This document shows positions 1 through 7,229 of a stretch of 15,911 nucleotides of DNA, one piece after another (position 1 is the first letter of the stretch; each line of letters opens with the position of its first letter). This DNA is from CAYXEN01 sp964464035. Its GTDB lineage: Bacteria > Krumholzibacteriota > Krumholzibacteriia > WVZY01. The notes beneath the pieces are model-generated. The model saw only the letters and a list, made by a program, of their open reading frames with translations, was not told where the DNA came from and searched no databases. The stretch covers positions 1 to 15,911 of the forward strand of contig CAYXEN010000064.1 in the NCBI GenBank assembly GCA_964464035.1, in the 5' to 3' direction. A program made the translations under genes and the position numbers.

Positions 1-1
1 C

Positions 2-565
2 AACGTGTCTTCTTTCGAAGACGTCGAGAAAACCGCCGAAGCCGTGTTCTCGGACATGGGGGAGATCGATTTTCTGGTCAACAACGCCGGTATCGTACGC
101 GATCGTCTTCTTCTCAGGATGACGATCGAGGATTGGAACTCCGTCATCGCCGTCAATTTGACCGGAACTTTCAACTTCACCAAGGTCACGGCCCCGCGCA
201 TGCTCAAGCGGAGATTCGGACGCATAGTCAACATCGCGTCGGTCATCGGGCTCATGGGCAACGCGGGCCAGGCGAATTACGCGGCGAGCAAGGCGGGCAT
301 CATCGGTTTCACCAAGGCTACGGCGAAGGAATTCGCCGCCCGCGGAGTGACCGTGAACGCCGTGGCGCCCGGGTTCATCGATACGGCGATGACGAAGGCG
401 CTCGGCGAGGAGATCAGGAACGAAATGATGAGAATGATTCCGCTGGGCCGTTTCGGCGAAGCGGCGGATGTAGCAAACGTCGTAATGTTTCTTCTGTCGG
501 ACGCCGCCAGCTATGTCACTGGACAGGTCTTGAACTGTGACGGTGGTATGGTGATGGCGCGGTGA
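2..565 (+). CDS. fabG: 3-oxoacyl-[ACP] reductase, 5'-truncated
   Basis: NADPH-dependent short-chain dehydrogenase that reduces 3-oxoacyl-ACP to 3-hydroxyacyl-ACP in type II fatty-acid synthesis (cytoplasm). The window cuts off the N-terminus, including the TGxxxGIG cofactor loop; the frame is open from the first bases, and the GTG at position 5 is internal, not a start. Visible SDR landmarks are the NNAG motif about 26 residues after that GTG, the catalytic Ser in the VNIAS stretch, the YxxxK motif (YAASK), the conserved PGFIDT segment after the active site, and the C-terminal VTGQVLNCDGGM typical of FabG. The acpP start lies 33 nt downstream and fabF follows, the usual fab operon order, which favours FabG over other SDR enzymes. 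About 60 residues are missing compared with the usual 245 or so. Confidence 0.93.
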   Translation, partial: NVSSFEDVEKTAEAVFSDMGEIDFLVNNAGIVRDRLLLRMTIEDWNSVIAVNLTGTFNFTKVTAPRMLKRRFGRIVNIASVIGLMGNAGQANYAASKAGIIGFTKATAKEFAARGVTVNAVAPGFIDTAMTKALGEEIRNEMMRMIPLGRFGEAADVANVVMFLLSDAASYVTGQVLNCDGGMVMAR

Positions 566-580
566 GATTTTCCTTTATTC

Positions 581-589
581 AGGAGGTGA
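581..589 (+). promoter_or_regulatory. Strong Shine-Dalgarno for acpP
   Basis: AGGAGGTGA, a nine-base match to the usual 16S rRNA 3' end, placed 9 nt before the acpP ATG. It fixes the start of acpP and fits the very high expression normally needed for acyl carrier protein. Most other genes in the window have only partial SD matches. Confidence 0.8.
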
Positions 590-598
590 CTGATAGCA

Positions 599-841
599 AT
601 GTCAGCAGTGGAAGAGAAAGTAAAGAAGATCATCGAAGAGAAGTTGTCCGTCAATGCAGACCAGATCACCAACGACGCCAAGTTCGCTGAGGATCTGAAA
701 GCGGATTCGCTCGATACGGTCGAGCTGGTCATGGCGCTCGAGGACGAGTTCGGACTCGACATTCCCGACGAGGAAGCGGACAAGATCAAGACCGTTCAGG
801 ACGCGATCGATTACATCAAGTCGAAGACGGGAGAAGCCTAG
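599..841 (+). CDS. acpP: Acyl carrier protein
   Basis: Small acidic carrier (80 residues, standard length) that holds growing acyl chains on a 4'-phosphopantetheine arm. The attachment site is Ser37 in the motif ADSLDTVEL, followed by the conserved acidic helix (ALEDEFGLDIPDEEA) that docks to FAS enzymes. The N-terminal helix is KVKKIIEEKL, and the C-terminal part has the normal TVQDAIDYI helix. The start is set by the strong SD at 581-589. It sits between fabG and fabF, so it is almost certainly the ACP of primary fatty-acid synthesis rather than a polyketide carrier. It needs an ACP synthase to be active; none is seen in this window. Confidence 0.98.
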   Translation: MSAVEEKVKKIIEEKLSVNADQITNDAKFAEDLKADSLDTVELVMALEDEFGLDIPDEEADKIKTVQDAIDYIKSKTGEA

Positions 842-866
842 AGTAAGGCCGAAAGGGGATGGATCC

Positions 867-2117
867 ATGGCTTCCGGTATGGGAAGACGCGTCGTGGTTA
901 CCGGCGTCGGCTGCGTGACGGCCGCTGGCGTGACCACGTCCGAAACCTGGCAGAACGTCATCGCGGGCAAGAGCGCCGTGCGCGGGATCGAATCCTTCGA
1001 TGCCAGCGCCTTCACGACGAGGATAGCCGCCGAGGTGCGCGACTTCGATCCCACGAGATTCATGGATCCCAAGGACGCCAGGAGGACCGACAGGTCGGTG
1101 CATCTCGCAGCTGCGGCCGCGCGCCAGTGTCTCGAGGGAATCCCGATCGATGAGATGGACAGGAACGCCATCGGCGTAGTGATAGGATCGGGGATCGGGG
1201 GAATCCATACTTTCGAGGCACAGCACAAGGTCCTCATCGACAGGGGCCCGGGAAAGATAAGCCCGTTTTTCATTCCGATGATGATATCGGACATGGCGGC
1301 GGGCCACCTATCGATAACGTACGGGTTCAAGGGCCCCAATTACGGTACCGTCTCGGCGTGCGCGTCAGGCGGTAACGCTATCGCCGACGCCTACATGCTG
1401 GTCAAGACCGGAGCGGCCGACGCGGTTCTCACGGGCGGCACGGAGGCGACGGTCACGCCCATGGCTCTCGGGGGATTCTGCGCCATGAAGGCCCTTTCCA
1501 GGCGCAACGACGATCCCGAAAAGGCTTCCAGACCTTTCGACAAGGAACGCGACGGCTTCGTGATGGGTGAGGGCGCGGGAATCCTCTTCATCGAGGAAAT
1601 GGAGCACGCTTTGGGAAGAGGTGCGGAGATCCTGGCCGAGATCGCAGGGGCCGGAATGAGCGGCGACGCCTACCATATGACCAGTCCCGCTCCCAACGGC
1701 GAGGGAGCCGTGAGGGCGATGAAGGCGGCCTTGAACGATGCGGGCATGTCGGGCTCGGAAGTCGAATACATAAACGCGCACGGAACCAGCACGCAACTCA
1801 ACGACGCAAGCGAAACCGCTGCCATCAAGGAAGTGTTCGGGGAGCACGCATATCGTCTGAAGGTCAGCTCGACCAAGTCGATGGTGGGCCACCTTCTCGG
1901 AGCCGCCGCCGCGGTCGAACTGATCTTCTGCATACTTGCGATGAGAGATGGAAGAATCCCGCCGACGATCAACCTTGAGTATCCCGACCCCGAATGCGAT
2001 CTCGATTACGTACCGAACCAAGCCTGCGAGCAAGAATTCAAAGTAGCGCTGTCCAATGCTTTCGGCTTCGGTGGGCACAACGTTTCGCTCATCGTCAAGA
2101 AGTTCGAAGGCCGCTGA
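867..2117 (+). CDS. fabF: 3-oxoacyl-[ACP] synthase II
   Basis: Condensing enzyme (KAS II) that joins malonyl-ACP to an acyl-ACP, releasing CO2, in the elongation step of type II fatty-acid synthesis. At 416 residues it matches the family length. The catalytic triad is visible: Cys165 in VSACASGGNAI, His305 in NAHGTSTQLND, and His342 in MVGHLLGAAAAVE, each offset by two from E. coli FabF (163/303/340). The conserved Lys lies in SSTKSM just before the last His, and the C-terminal SNAFGFGGHN glycine-rich loop is intact. The start at 867 has a GGGGA-type SD about 8 nt upstream; the ATG four codons further in is an alternative. acpP ends 25 nt upstream and rnc starts 14 nt downstream. The His/His active site separates it from FabH-type enzymes. 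Confidence 0.97.
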   Translation: MASGMGRRVVVTGVGCVTAAGVTTSETWQNVIAGKSAVRGIESFDASAFTTRIAAEVRDFDPTRFMDPKDARRTDRSVHLAAAAARQCLEGIPIDEMDRNAIGVVIGSGIGGIHTFEAQHKVLIDRGPGKISPFFIPMMISDMAAGHLSITYGFKGPNYGTVSACASGGNAIADAYMLVKTGAADAVLTGGTEATVTPMALGGFCAMKALSRRNDDPEKASRPFDKERDGFVMGEGAGILFIEEMEHALGRGAEILAEIAGAGMSGDAYHMTSPAPNGEGAVRAMKAALNDAGMSGSEVEYINAHGTSTQLNDASETAAIKEVFGEHAYRLKVSSTKSMVGHLLGAAAAVELIFCILAMRDGRIPPTINLEYPDPECDLDYVPNQACEQEFKVALSNAFGFGGHNVSLIVKKFEGR

Positions 2118-2131
2118 ACGGGCCGATCTCC

Positions 2132-2923
2132 ATGTCCTTTCGAATACCAAGCATTCTAACCGGATTGAAGGGGGCTTTTCGTTCCCGGAGAAACACGGAT
2201 CCCAACGAAGACGGATTCGCGGAACTCGAGGGAGCCCTGGGATACAAGTTCAAGAACAGGCGATTGCTCCGGGATGCTCTCGTGCATCGCTCCTACCTTC
2301 CCGAACTTTCCCCTTCCGAGCGGGCGGCGGTCAAGTCCAACGAGCGAACCGAGTTCCTCGGTGACGCGGTTTTGTCCCTCGTCGTCAACCATTCCCTTTA
2401 CGTCAAATATCCCGACAAGAGCGAAGGTGAGTTGACCAAGATAAAGTCGGTGATCGTGAGCAAGAACATACTTGCTCATTACGCCCGCAAGATAAGGCTC
2501 GGATCCCACATCCTGTTGAGCGAAAACGCATTGCGGGCCGGCGTCGATGACGCCGACAGCGTTCTCGCCGATACCCTGGAAGCGGTCTTCGGAGCCCTCT
2601 TCCTGGACGGGGGATTCGAGGCGGCCGATTCCTGTATCTCGAGGATCATGCTCAGGGACCTGAACGAGATCATCTACAACGAGGAGAACGTAAATTTCAA
2701 GAGCCTCCTGCAGGAATACATCCAGGCGTTGCACAAGACGTTTCCGCATTACCGAGTTCTCGGGACGACCGGGCCCGACCACGACAAGCAATTCGACGTC
2801 GAGGTCAGCGTGGGGGGTAGGATCCTTGGGAAAGGACGAGGAAGAACGAAGAAGCAGGCGGAACAGGAAGCAGCGAAAGAGGCGTACAAGAAACTGCTCA
2901 ATGCCGGGTCCGATCCCTCTTGA
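2132..2923 (+). CDS. rnc: Ribonuclease III
   Basis: Double-strand-specific endoribonuclease used in rRNA processing and RNA decay. The protein has 263 residues: a short variable N-terminal extension (about 30 residues, basic), the RNase III domain (about 30-180) and a C-terminal dsRNA-binding domain (about 190-260). The signature is NERTEFLGDAVL, giving metal-binding Glu74 and Asp78, with Asp147 and Glu150 in the later DTLEAVFGALFLDGG motif; spacing equals that of E. coli Glu41/Asp45/Asp114/Glu117. The dsRBD ends with the usual KKQAEQEAAKEAYKKL helix. The open frame continues upstream into fabF, but the ATG at 2132, just after the fabF stop, gives the sensible start. There is no clear SD in the 14-nt gap, so it may be translated by coupling to fabF. 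The acpP-fabF-rnc order is widespread in bacteria. Confidence 0.95.
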   Translation: MSFRIPSILTGLKGAFRSRRNTDPNEDGFAELEGALGYKFKNRRLLRDALVHRSYLPELSPSERAAVKSNERTEFLGDAVLSLVVNHSLYVKYPDKSEGELTKIKSVIVSKNILAHYARKIRLGSHILLSENALRAGVDDADSVLADTLEAVFGALFLDGGFEAADSCISRIMLRDLNEIIYNEENVNFKSLLQEYIQALHKTFPHYRVLGTTGPDHDKQFDVEVSVGGRILGKGRGRTKKQAEQEAAKEAYKKLLNAGSDPS

Positions 2924-2962
2924 CGGGCGCCGGGGCATGGATCATGCTTGGCATTGCTTGTC

Positions 2963-3454
2963 ATGGGCAGACCGGAGATAAAGATCCCCAAGGTTCCCTT
3001 CGTCTATGGAGGCGATCTCGAATCCCTCTGCAGGGAGTGCGGACTCCCTTGCAAGCTCGACGAGACGAGCGTAGACTGCATGCGACGTTTTTTCCTCCAG
3101 GGCTTTCTCCATTGCACATATTTCATATATGGTTATTGCTTCCTCATCGATGTTGACGGATGCGTCTTCGACAACGGGGGGGAGCACGAGAACTACTGGC
3201 TGAACCTCTTGAATCCCTACTTCCACAACGTGGCCGATCTGGAGACCACGGACCCCGAGTTCGTCAAGCATTCGGGGGAGCTCAAGGCTCTGGTCTTCGA
3301 TCAGATGGAGAACCGCCGGGTCTCGCTGTGCCGCTACCTCGAAGAGTATTACAACCGGGTGATGGAGACGGGAGGCGGACTCAGCGAAGAGATGATGGGC
3401 AGGCTGGACGAAGCCTATCTCTCTCTTCTCAGCGGGACCGAACGGAAGAAGTGA
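2963..3454 (+). CDS. Hypothetical Cys-rich protein, 163 residues
   Basis: I do not recognise the family. No signal peptide or membrane segment is evident, so it is probably cytoplasmic. Eight cysteines occur in 163 residues, seven of them in the first 67: C23-x2-C26-x3-C30, then C39, C51, C59 and C67. This spacing suggests a metal or Fe-S site but is not proof. A hydrophobic strand followed by IDVDGCVFDN (about residues 62-71) superficially resembles HAD motif I, but the later HAD motifs are missing. The C-terminal half is charged and probably helical. The ATG at 2963 is chosen over an in-frame TTG at 2948; neither has a good SD. It follows rnc by 39 nt on the same strand and may be co-transcribed with the fab/rnc genes. 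It converges on the barrel gene ending at 3506, with a 51-nt gap and no obvious terminator. Confidence 0.75.
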   Translation: MGRPEIKIPKVPFVYGGDLESLCRECGLPCKLDETSVDCMRRFFLQGFLHCTYFIYGYCFLIDVDGCVFDNGGEHENYWLNLLNPYFHNVADLETTDPEFVKHSGELKALVFDQMENRRVSLCRYLEEYYNRVMETGGGLSEEMMGRLDEAYLSLLSGTERKK

Positions 3455-3505
3455 TCGTCCTTGCGGATGCCGGCCGCGTCCCGACCGGCTCCTCGAACCG
3501 AACGG

Positions 3506-4816
3506 TTAGAACCGGTACGACGCCGAGACTGAGAACCGCGTGGACCTTTGCCGGTAGTAGAAGTCGGGGATCTCGCGCTCACCCGTGGTGTAGGTGAGCG
3601 CCGCATCCAGCGCGAGCACCTTCCCGAGAAGCCCTCCCGCACCGATCGTGAACATCTGTCGTTCCTTGGTGATCTTCGCTTTCTGCATGGCATCGCCGCT
3701 GATACGATCTCCCTGGAGGAATCCGAGCGGGTAGGGCAGGTAAGCGTATCCACCCCTGAGCTTCACGGGCAGGCCGGGCAACGTGATCTCCAGGCCGATC
3801 CTCGCGTTCACAACCTCGCGGAATACCGCGGTCGGGGCCCTCGGCGTTCCGAGTATCGTCGATATCTTGACCTGTTTCTTGTTGATCGTCGCTTCGGTCC
3901 AGTCGGAGTACCCGACCTCGGCGCTGAGGAGGATGCTTTCCAGCGGATGGTAGCTGAGTCCCGCCTTGATCTTGAAAGGGAGCCTGTACTCGATGTCCAG
4001 CAGACCGTCGTCGGTGAAGATCGAGTCGGGCGCTCCCACGTAGTAGTCGATTATATCGGTCGCGAAATCCCCGTCCAGGTAGATCCAGACCGGCGTGGTC
4101 ACGGACAGTCCCACGGTGATGTCACTTCGGGGGAAGTATTGCAGGCCGATCGACGCCCCGTATCCGTCCAGGTCGGCGTCGACGTCGTCGGAGAGGAATT
4201 CCTTGCTCCAGTCTCCCTGGTTGAGCGGTCCCGGCCAGGCGAAGCTCCACTGCGTAAGAGCGCTCAGGTTGCCGTCGAGGACGAAAAAGGAGAACCCGCC
4301 GGAGATGGTGGGGGAGAGGTCCACACCCACTCCGAAGTTGTAGCCGAAGACCGAGCCGGATTGCTGGAGGAGGAAGTTGTCCAGGGTGCCGGTCGTGCTG
4401 TCGTATCCGCTGTAGAACAGATCCAGGTCGGCCGAGTGAAGTCTGTAGATCCCGAAAGCACCCACGAGACTTCCTCTGTAAGTCGGGAATGGATAAGCCA
4501 CGGCGAAGTAATCGAGATTGGTCGAGGAGAATGTGTTGTCGTTGCCGGTTCCGAAGAATCTGTTCCTGTTCCGGTCGTTGTCGTGTTGGAAGCCGATGGC
4601 CACCTCTATTCTCTTGAGAGCAGCCAGCCCCGCGGGGTTGTAAACGAGGGAATGCACGTCACCACCCACCGCCGTATACGCCCCCGCCAGGCCGGCCGGC
4701 CTCGAACCGGCGGGAAGGCGATCCGTCAGCCCCTGGTCTTCCAGGTCGACGGCCTGATCGATGTTCTGGGCGAATGCGGCGCCGTAAGCAAAAAGAACGA
4801 GCGCGCACGCGAGCAT
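3506..4816 (-). CDS. FadL/PorV-like outer-membrane barrel protein
   Basis: Predicted outer-membrane beta-barrel of 436 residues. It starts with a signal peptide (MLACALVLFAYGAAFA, likely cut before QN). The mature N-terminus has a GSRPAGLAGAYTAVGGD segment followed by LVYNPAGLAAL, a pattern seen in the OmpP1/FadL and PorV/UPF0164-type families. The rest is alternating beta-strand sequence rich in Gly, Tyr and Asp, and the chain ends SASYRF with a terminal Phe, the signal recognised by the barrel-assembly machinery. The frame is open 29 codons further upstream, but that part is Arg-rich and overlaps the preceding gene; the ATG at 4816 sits exactly before the signal peptide and 4 nt after the preceding stop, so translational coupling is likely. 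The family includes hydrophobic-substrate channels and secretion-associated barrels; the sequence alone does not tell which. Confidence 0.82.
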   Translation of the reverse strand: MLACALVLFAYGAAFAQNIDQAVDLEDQGLTDRLPAGSRPAGLAGAYTAVGGDVHSLVYNPAGLAALKRIEVAIGFQHDNDRNRNRFFGTGNDNTFSSTNLDYFAVAYPFPTYRGSLVGAFGIYRLHSADLDLFYSGYDSTTGTLDNFLLQQSGSVFGYNFGVGVDLSPTISGGFSFFVLDGNLSALTQWSFAWPGPLNQGDWSKEFLSDDVDADLDGYGASIGLQYFPRSDITVGLSVTTPVWIYLDGDFATDIIDYYVGAPDSIFTDDGLLDIEYRLPFKIKAGLSYHPLESILLSAEVGYSDWTEATINKKQVKISTILGTPRAPTAVFREVVNARIGLEITLPGLPVKLRGGYAYLPYPLGFLQGDRISGDAMQKAKITKERQMFTIGAGGLLGKVLALDAALTYTTGEREIPDFYYRQRSTRFSVSASYRF

Positions 4817-4820
4817 GATT

Positions 4821-5375
4821 TCAATGGTTCTTCTTTTTCTTGTCCTTCTTGCTCTTCTTGCCCTTGACTCGCAGCGATTTCTTCTTGGTTTTCTTGTTCT
4901 CATTTTTCTTTTCGTCCTTCTTCTTCATTTCTGTCTTGGTTTCTCCACCGCCCGTCTTGCCGCCCGGCGGAGTTTCTATGTATCTGCCTCGTATCCGAGT
5001 GGTGCCTCTCTTGTCTCCCTTGGGTCGGAGAGACCGCTCGTGCAGGGGAACCGTTTCCTGGCCGTTCCCCTCGTCGTAGAACCAGTACGAATCGTACCAC
5101 CACGGGACCTCGTAGTAGTACAGCCATGGATCTTGGTAGTATCCCATGCGCGGAAAACTATAATCGACGGGGTGGTGAAACCGCCACAAATCGTCCTGGG
5201 TGTGACAATCGTTGCAACGTGTGCGCTCGCTCGAATCGGATTCGAATGCGGGAACGCTGGGATGCTTCAGGATGGTGTAGCAGGCCGGAAGCAAGAGCGC
5301 CGAGGCCAGGGCCAGACATACAAGCGTCGCGCGGCGCCGTAAGTGGATTGTGCTTCGCTTCCCGAGCTTTGTCAT
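4821..5375 (-). CDS. Lipoprotein with one CxxCH motif, aromatic block and Lys-rich tail
   Basis: A 184-residue predicted lipoprotein that I cannot assign to a named family. After a basic N-terminus and hydrophobic stretch comes the lipobox LLPAC, with lipidation at Cys32. Residues 54-58 are CNDCH, a c-type haem attachment motif, followed by HH at 67-68. From Tyr72 to Tyr100, 15 of 29 residues are Tyr, Trp or Phe. The C-terminal 38 residues contain 20 lysines and form a low-complexity, surely disordered tail. The start has a GAGG SD 5 nt upstream. The gene leads a two-gene unit with the outer-membrane barrel protein and is transcribed divergently from the TPR operon. If haem binds, it would be a periplasmic or surface monohaem protein; no distal Met ligand is obvious, so the motif could also be a metal site or chance. 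Confidence 0.78.
   Translation of the reverse strand: MTKLGKRSTIHLRRRATLVCLALASALLLPACYTILKHPSVPAFESDSSERTRCNDCHTQDDLWRFHHPVDYSFPRMGYYQDPWLYYYEVPWWYDSYWFYDEGNGQETVPLHERSLRPKGDKRGTTRIRGRYIETPPGGKTGGGETKTEMKKKDEKKNENKKTKKKSLRVKGKKSKKDKKKKNH
4824..4944. repeat. Polypyrimidine/polypurine low-complexity tract
   Basis: About 120 bp of mostly C and T on the plus strand (A and G on the minus strand), encoding the Lys/Glu-rich tail of the lipoprotein on the minus strand. AAG and AAA codons produce irregular repeats. Such tracts slip in replication, so tail length may vary between strains. Confidence 0.7.
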
Positions 5376-5458
5376 GGCATCCTCGATTCAGTTAAAGTAT
5401 AATATAGATCGAGCGAAAATAGTAAACACTTTATTCACCCGATGCAATCGAGGTAGAA
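5376..5458. promoter_or_regulatory. Divergent promoter region
   Basis: This 83-bp AT-rich gap separates two divergent genes. On the plus strand there is a perfect TATAAT at 5398-5403, 55 nt before the TPR gene ATG; no good -35 lies at 17 nt, although TTGTCA occurs at 5369-5374 (spacing 23). On the minus strand, TTTACT (5426-5421) and TATTAT (5404-5399) are 16 nt apart, 24 nt before the lipoprotein start. The two -10 candidates overlap, so transcription in the two directions may compete. It is read from sequence only. Confidence 0.5.
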
Positions 5459-7225
5459 ATGCCGACCGGACATCCGTCGAGAAGAACGAAATCGTTGCTC
5501 GCCGCCGCCTTGGCCGCCGCCGTGCTCGCGGCGACGGTGGGAGTCGCCCCCGCCGATGCAGGAAAAGCCCGAACCAAAAGGGCTTATGCAAGGAACCTCC
5601 GTGGCAGTGAGGAGGCCCTCTCGGCTTACACCCTGGGGGTCTATCTTCTCGAAAGGGGAGCATACCGGGTCGCGCTGAACTACCTGCAGAGCGCGTGGGA
5701 AGAGAGCGGTCACAGCGCGACGGTCGGCATCAAGCTGGCCGACGCGTATTTCCGGTTCGGCAGCCTCGAAGAGTCCGAAGAGATAGTCCGGGAGCTTCTC
5801 GAGCAGGACGACGGCAACCTGGAGGCGATCATACTGCAGGCGAAGATATATTATCTCAAGGGGAACAAGAATGAAGCGGCGCGCATCCTGGAGAAGGCCG
5901 GCGCGTCCGGATCAGAGTCGTTCGAAGTGTACCGGCTTCTCGGCAAGATCTACTACGAGCAGAACAAGGTGGAGGAGGCGATCCGGGCCTACGAGCAGGC
6001 GATAGAACTCGATCCCAGCTATCCTTTCATCTTCTTTCGCTACGGCATCCTGCTCGAATCGGCGGGCCGGAAGAGCGAAGCGAGGGATGCCTTCCGGCAG
6101 GCTCTGAAACTCAATCCCCGGTTCGACGAGGCGGCCCTCGATCTGTCGGATCTCCTGGTGCGGGAAGGGCGCTATGCCCAGGCCGATTCGCTTCTCTCCG
6201 CCGTTCTCAAACGCAACCCCAAGAACGATTCGGCGCTGCTCAAGCTCTCCAGCATGTATCTCGAGGAAGGGAAGTACGACGACGGCATCCGCCTGCTGGA
6301 GCAAGTCAGGCAGGAACGCGCCCTGCCCAGAGAAGGATTGTTGATTCTGGGAAGGCTGTATTTCGAGGTGAAGGAGTACGGCGAAGCGCTGGATATCTTC
6401 GCTCCCATGTACGCGGCGAAAAAATCGGCGGAGCTGGCCCGCATCCTGGGAGAGATCAACCTGCTCGCCGGAAAACCCGACGAAGCCTTGCGCTACTATC
6501 GCGAAGCGATCGACATTGCGCCGGACGATTACAAGAGCTATCTGAGCCTGTTTTTCGCCACTTCGAAACGATTCGCGGGAAAGGACGCCGTGCTGTTGGA
6601 TCTGCCCGATGAAGAAGCCGCCGCGCTGATCACCAAGGCTTCCCGGAAGGTCCGCGACGACGATTTCGATGGATGCTATCTCGTCGGGATGGCCTATCAG
6701 AGCCTCGATTCTCTGGACGCGGCGAGGAGGATGCTTCTCAAGGCGTACAAGCTCAAGAAAGACGACTTCAATCTGCTCGTCACGCTGGCGGGAATAGAGG
6801 AGAAGGACAAGCGCTTCGAAGATGCGGAGCGTTATCTCGCCGACGCCTATAAGATGAAACCCGACGATCCCACCGTAAACAACTTCTACGGATACCTTCT
6901 CGCCGAGATGGGGGTGCGGCTCGAAGAGGCGGAGGGAATGGTCAAGCGGGCCCTCGACGTCGAGCCCGAGAACGGCTATTACATAGACAGCCTGGGTTGG
7001 ATCTATTATCGCAGGGGCGAGTACGACAAGGCCATCGTGCAACTGGAAAAGGCCAGTGGTATCGTGAAGAACGATCCGGTCATACTCGAGCACCTCGGCG
7101 ACACCTACCGTGCACTGAAGCGTTACCGCAAGGCTTTGGCCGCCTACGAGCGTTCGCGGGAGCTCCAAGGATCCAACGAAGCCTTGAGAGAGAAAATACG
7201 AACCATCCGCGATCGACTCGATTGA
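5459..7225 (+). CDS. Exported tetratricopeptide-repeat protein
   Basis: A 588-residue protein with an N-terminal signal sequence (basic start, Ala-rich core, likely cleavage after PADA at about residue 34) and roughly 14 TPR helix pairs filling the rest. The last repeats, with NGYYIDSLGWIYYRRGEYDKA and then DPVILEHLGDTYRALKRYRKAL, match the C-terminal pattern of the TPR proteins that commonly sit just before lolB in Proteobacteria. No enzyme motif is visible, so it is probably a periplasmic protein-protein scaffold. A GAGGT SD lies 5 nt before the ATG. The next gene starts 4 nt after its stop, so it heads the operon with the LolB-like lipoprotein and the sigma/anti-sigma pair. Its exact partner is unknown. 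Confidence 0.85.
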   Translation: MPTGHPSRRTKSLLAAALAAAVLAATVGVAPADAGKARTKRAYARNLRGSEEALSAYTLGVYLLERGAYRVALNYLQSAWEESGHSATVGIKLADAYFRFGSLEESEEIVRELLEQDDGNLEAIILQAKIYYLKGNKNEAARILEKAGASGSESFEVYRLLGKIYYEQNKVEEAIRAYEQAIELDPSYPFIFFRYGILLESAGRKSEARDAFRQALKLNPRFDEAALDLSDLLVREGRYAQADSLLSAVLKRNPKNDSALLKLSSMYLEEGKYDDGIRLLEQVRQERALPREGLLILGRLYFEVKEYGEALDIFAPMYAAKKSAELARILGEINLLAGKPDEALRYYREAIDIAPDDYKSYLSLFFATSKRFAGKDAVLLDLPDEEAAALITKASRKVRDDDFDGCYLVGMAYQSLDSLDAARRMLLKAYKLKKDDFNLLVTLAGIEEKDKRFEDAERYLADAYKMKPDDPTVNNFYGYLLAEMGVRLEEAEGMVKRALDVEPENGYYIDSLGWIYYRRGEYDKAIVQLEKASGIVKNDPVILEHLGDTYRALKRYRKALAAYERSRELQGSNEALREKIRTIRDRLD

Positions 7226-7229
7226 ATCG

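Noticed and set aside
3146..3176. HAD-phosphatase motif I (IDVDGCVFDN) in the 163-residue protein
   Set aside because: Only this one motif fits; the downstream Ser/Thr, Lys and acidic motifs of HAD enzymes are absent and the protein is short, so no HAD function is called.
3455..3505. Bidirectional terminator between the convergent genes
   Set aside because: Only a short AACC/GGTT repeat (about 3496-3507) is present, with no T run on either strand.
3548..4867. 439-codon plus-strand open frame across the barrel gene
   Set aside because: The minus-strand frame has a signal peptide, a barrel pattern and a terminal Phe. The plus-strand translation is an Arg/Glu/Val-rich shadow without a recognisable motif.
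4817..4903. Longer N-terminus for the barrel protein, starting at 4903
   Set aside because: The extra 29 residues are Arg/Lys-rich, overlap the lipoprotein tail-coding tract in another frame, and would bury the signal peptide.
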